NCBI RefSeq assembly: GCF_001592945.1
Contig: NZ_LRPB01000023.1
Span: forward strand, 124,001 to 188,000
Length of the DNA stretch: 64,000 nt
DNA from: Roseivirga seohaensis
GTDB lineage: Bacteria > Bacteroidota > Bacteroidia > Cytophagales > Cyclobacteriaceae
Direction of reading: 5' to 3'
Part shown: positions 62,517 through 64,000 of the stretch, in pieces
How the letters are laid out: every line of letters begins with the position of its first letter
Numbering within the stretch: the first letter of the stretch is position 1
Notes under the pieces: model-generated
Databases searched by the model: none
What the model was told of the DNA's origin: nothing
Seen by the model: only the letters and a program-made list of their open reading frames with translations
Position numbers and translations under genes: made by a program

Positions 62517-62876
62517 TTATTTCTTTTCCTTTTTCTCAAGGTTCATGTCGAGAATCTGACCAGACTGTTTCCATTTACCTGTAAACTTGCCGTCTTTTAA
62601 AGTACCTTCATAAGTTCCACCGATGGCTTCCATCTTCAGTTTTAACACATTTTCCTTAAAGCTTACCTCGTCAAACGCTAAACCATATGCATTTTGCATT
62701 GGGCTGTCCATCGTGGCTTTTAGGGCCTTCTCGTTTTCAGTAAGATGGATTATAATTTCGAGATCGCCATTTGGAGTAACTATTTTTCCGTTCCAATCAC
62801 CAATCACTTTGGAATTATCTTGAAGAGAAAAACTAAGACTTGTAAGTACGAGTAATACTGTGGTTATAAATTTCAT
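62517..62876 (-). CDS. Small secreted beta-domain protein
   Basis: The protein is 119 residues. A signal peptide covers about 1-18 (FITTVLLVLTSLSFS). The rest is a single beta-rich domain (GDWNGKIVTPNGDLEIIIHL, ATMDSPMQNAYGLAFDEVSF, GTYEGTLKDGKFTGKWKQSG). It resembles the N-terminal domain found before alpha/beta hydrolases and serine hydrolases in Bacteroidota, here standing alone. Function unknown. A -7 box TACATTTG lies at 62898-62905. Confidence 0.75.
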   Translation of the reverse strand: MKFITTVLLVLTSLSFSLQDNSKVIGDWNGKIVTPNGDLEIIIHLTENEKALKATMDSPMQNAYGLAFDEVSFKENVLKLKMEAIGGTYEGTLKDGKFTGKWKQSGQILDMNLEKKEKK

Positions 62877-62897
62877 AATTTGAGTTTTTGATTATGT

Positions 62898-62905
62898 CAA
62901 ATGTA
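62898..62905 (-). promoter_or_regulatory. -7 box of the small secreted protein gene
   Basis: TACATTTG on the minus strand, an exact TAnnTTTG match 21 bases before the ATG; the -33 element is weak. Confidence 0.5.
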
Positions 62906-62980
62906 AACGCAAAGACTGCTACAATAATCTGAAAAAAGAGCGAAAGGGAAATACAATGGTTAAATGAAATATTAAACTGG

Positions 62981-64000
62981 TCATTGAATTTCACTTCTAA
63001 GCACTTCTAGCGGAGATTTACTTAAAATACCTCTGCTGTTCAGTAACCCAATCAAAACCGTTAATGAAGTAATGGAAACATAAACCAGTAATACTGGAAG
63101 TACATTTGGTACGAAAGACGTTTCGAAAGTAAAGTAAGCCAAGGCCCAGCTACCCAGTAAAGCTAACATAATTCCAGAAAGCGAAGCCAAACTGCCTAAT
63201 ACAAAATATTCAAGGCTATTAATGGTCAAGATTTGGCGTTTACTTCCACCTAAAGTTCTTAACAAAATGCTCTCTCTTATACGTTGAAATTTGCTCAGAA
63301 TTACCGAACCAATTAAAACCAAAAGCCCCGTAACAATACTAAACAAGGCCATAAAGCGAATGACAAAAGAGATTTTGCCCAAGATTTCATCTACTGTTGT
63401 TAGAATCAAACCAATATCAATTACCGAAACGTTCGGGTATTTCTTGACAATATCGCGTTGATAAAGCGCTCCTTCTTCAGTGGATTTGACTCTTGTGATC
63501 AACACATGAAACTGAGGCGCCTTTTCCAAAACTCCTTCGGGGAAGAGCACCAAGAAATTGGTTTGTACTCTTTCCCAATCAATTTCTCTAAATCCCCCCA
63601 CATAGGTAGTAATAGGAACACCCTGCACATTCCAAATAAGCTCGTCACCTAGTTTGATTCGGCTACTTTCGGCATACCCCTTCTCAATGGTTACAAAAAC
63701 TGAATCGCTTTCTGAATTCATCGTTCTAAATTCTCCCTCCACCAATTTCTCTGAATCAATAAGGCTATCACGGTACGTAATTCGCCATTCACGATTGAAA
63801 GCTCCTGACCGATAATTCAAGGTGGAATCGGCCATTACATCGGCCAAAGTATTGCCGTTAATTTTTGATAGCCTCATGGTTACCACAGGCACTTGCTGCA
63901 ATACCGGCAATCCTTGCGCTTTGGTAAAATCTGCTATTTCATCTTTCTGATACGATTGAATATCAAACAGCATCATGTTCGGACGGCCTGCATCAGTGGT
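62981..64000 (-). CDS. FtsX-type ABC transporter permease, C-terminal part (5' end outside window)
   Basis: The frame is open to the right edge (the codons before the first ATG read TTDAGRPN), so the gene starts outside. It matches large two-unit permeases of the FtsX/MacB/YbbP type: a periplasmic part including PNMMLFDIQSYQKDEI, then three membrane helices at the end (FSIVTGLLVLIGSVILS, YFVLGSLASLSGIMLALLG, LPVLLVYVSITSLTVLIGLL). The ATPase partner is not visible. The substrate is unknown; lipoprotein or lipid movement is typical of this family. Confidence 0.85.
   Translation of the reverse strand, partial: TTDAGRPNMMLFDIQSYQKDEIADFTKAQGLPVLQQVPVVTMRLSKINGNTLADVMADSTLNYRSGAFNREWRITYRDSLIDSEKLVEGEFRTMNSESDSVFVTIEKGYAESSRIKLGDELIWNVQGVPITTYVGGFREIDWERVQTNFLVLFPEGVLEKAPQFHVLITRVKSTEEGALYQRDIVKKYPNVSVIDIGLILTTVDEILGKISFVIRFMALFSIVTGLLVLIGSVILSKFQRIRESILLRTLGGSKRQILTINSLEYFVLGSLASLSGIMLALLGSWALAYFTFETSFVPNVLPVLLVYVSITSLTVLIGLLNSRGILSKSPLEVLRSEIQ

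Noticed and set aside
1-64000. CRISPR arrays, insertion sequences, toxin-antitoxin or defence genes
   Set aside because: No regularly spaced repeats, transposase motifs or recognisable defence families were seen on either strand.

Overview
The window is chromosomal DNA from a Bacteroidota bacterium, most likely a marine Cytophagales relative of Roseivirga, Fulvivirga or Marivirga. The evidence is a type IX secretion (T9SS) C-terminal sorting domain, near-consensus Bacteroidota promoters (TTTG, about 19 bases, TAnnTTTG) instead of Shine-Dalgarno signals, glutamine directly after most predicted signal-peptidase sites, families typical of this phylum (DUF2520, DUF6089, GIN domain, BF3222-type propeller) and the gene orders rpsU-xerC-hpf and nadK-DUF6089-uppS-bamA-skp-skp. 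The genus is inference. Most of the region is core genome. I see no insertion sequence, prophage, CRISPR array or defence island.

Layout. 1-17.2 kb: a truncated class V aminotransferase, a DUF2520 protein, a 1,875-residue secreted protein with three repeated modules and a T9SS tail, purM, a PorE-like OmpA lipoprotein, a DM13 lipoprotein paired with a predicted outer-membrane barrel, a two-gene membrane Fe-S complex, tRNA-Phe, and a dksA-like/scpB/rluB operon. 17.4-25.2 kb: one 2,489-residue secreted protein with about 14 Ig-like repeats and five lamin-tail domains. 25.3-33.5 kb: asd with a methyltransferase, the rimP-nusA-infB operon and a glutaminyl cyclase lipoprotein. 33.5-38.4 kb: rfbB-rfbA, an acyl-CoA dehydrogenase, then rpsU-xerC-hpf. 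38.5-47 kb: a propeller lipoprotein, a MOSC protein, a TIGR04282 glycosyltransferase, a rhodanese, meaB, a GIN-domain protein and an FAD/Fe-S redox pair. 47-51.1 kb: DinB-like, metK, an RsmI-like methylase, a hydrolase and pdxJ. 51.1-59.8 kb: a long plus-strand run from yqeY through cvpA, pabA, a CBS protein, nadK, a DUF6089 barrel, uppS and bamA to two Skp-like chaperones. 59.8-64 kb: a TPR lipoprotein, an amidohydrolase, a small secreted protein and a truncated FtsX-type permease.

Three genes shorter than 60 codons were found by reading the gaps: 27481-27660 and 39573-39740 (membrane proteins, likely real) and 17405-17557 (doubtful). Several start codons were moved inward from the longest open frame because signal peptides, family starts or promoters favour the shorter form.

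The least-explained signals are regulatory. A GNRA-capped stem-loop ends exactly at the xerC start codon. A hairpin lies in the short rimP leader. Perfect palindromes overlap the probable promoters of rfbB and the acyl-CoA dehydrogenase gene. A 26-bp perfect palindrome starts inside rluB. A roughly 0.4 kb block after meaB looks non-coding and may be a dispersed repeat. I did not find a clear, self-contained new multi-gene system. The best candidates for new biology are the xerC leader structure, the DM13/barrel pair, the two redox pairs and the lamin-tail giant.
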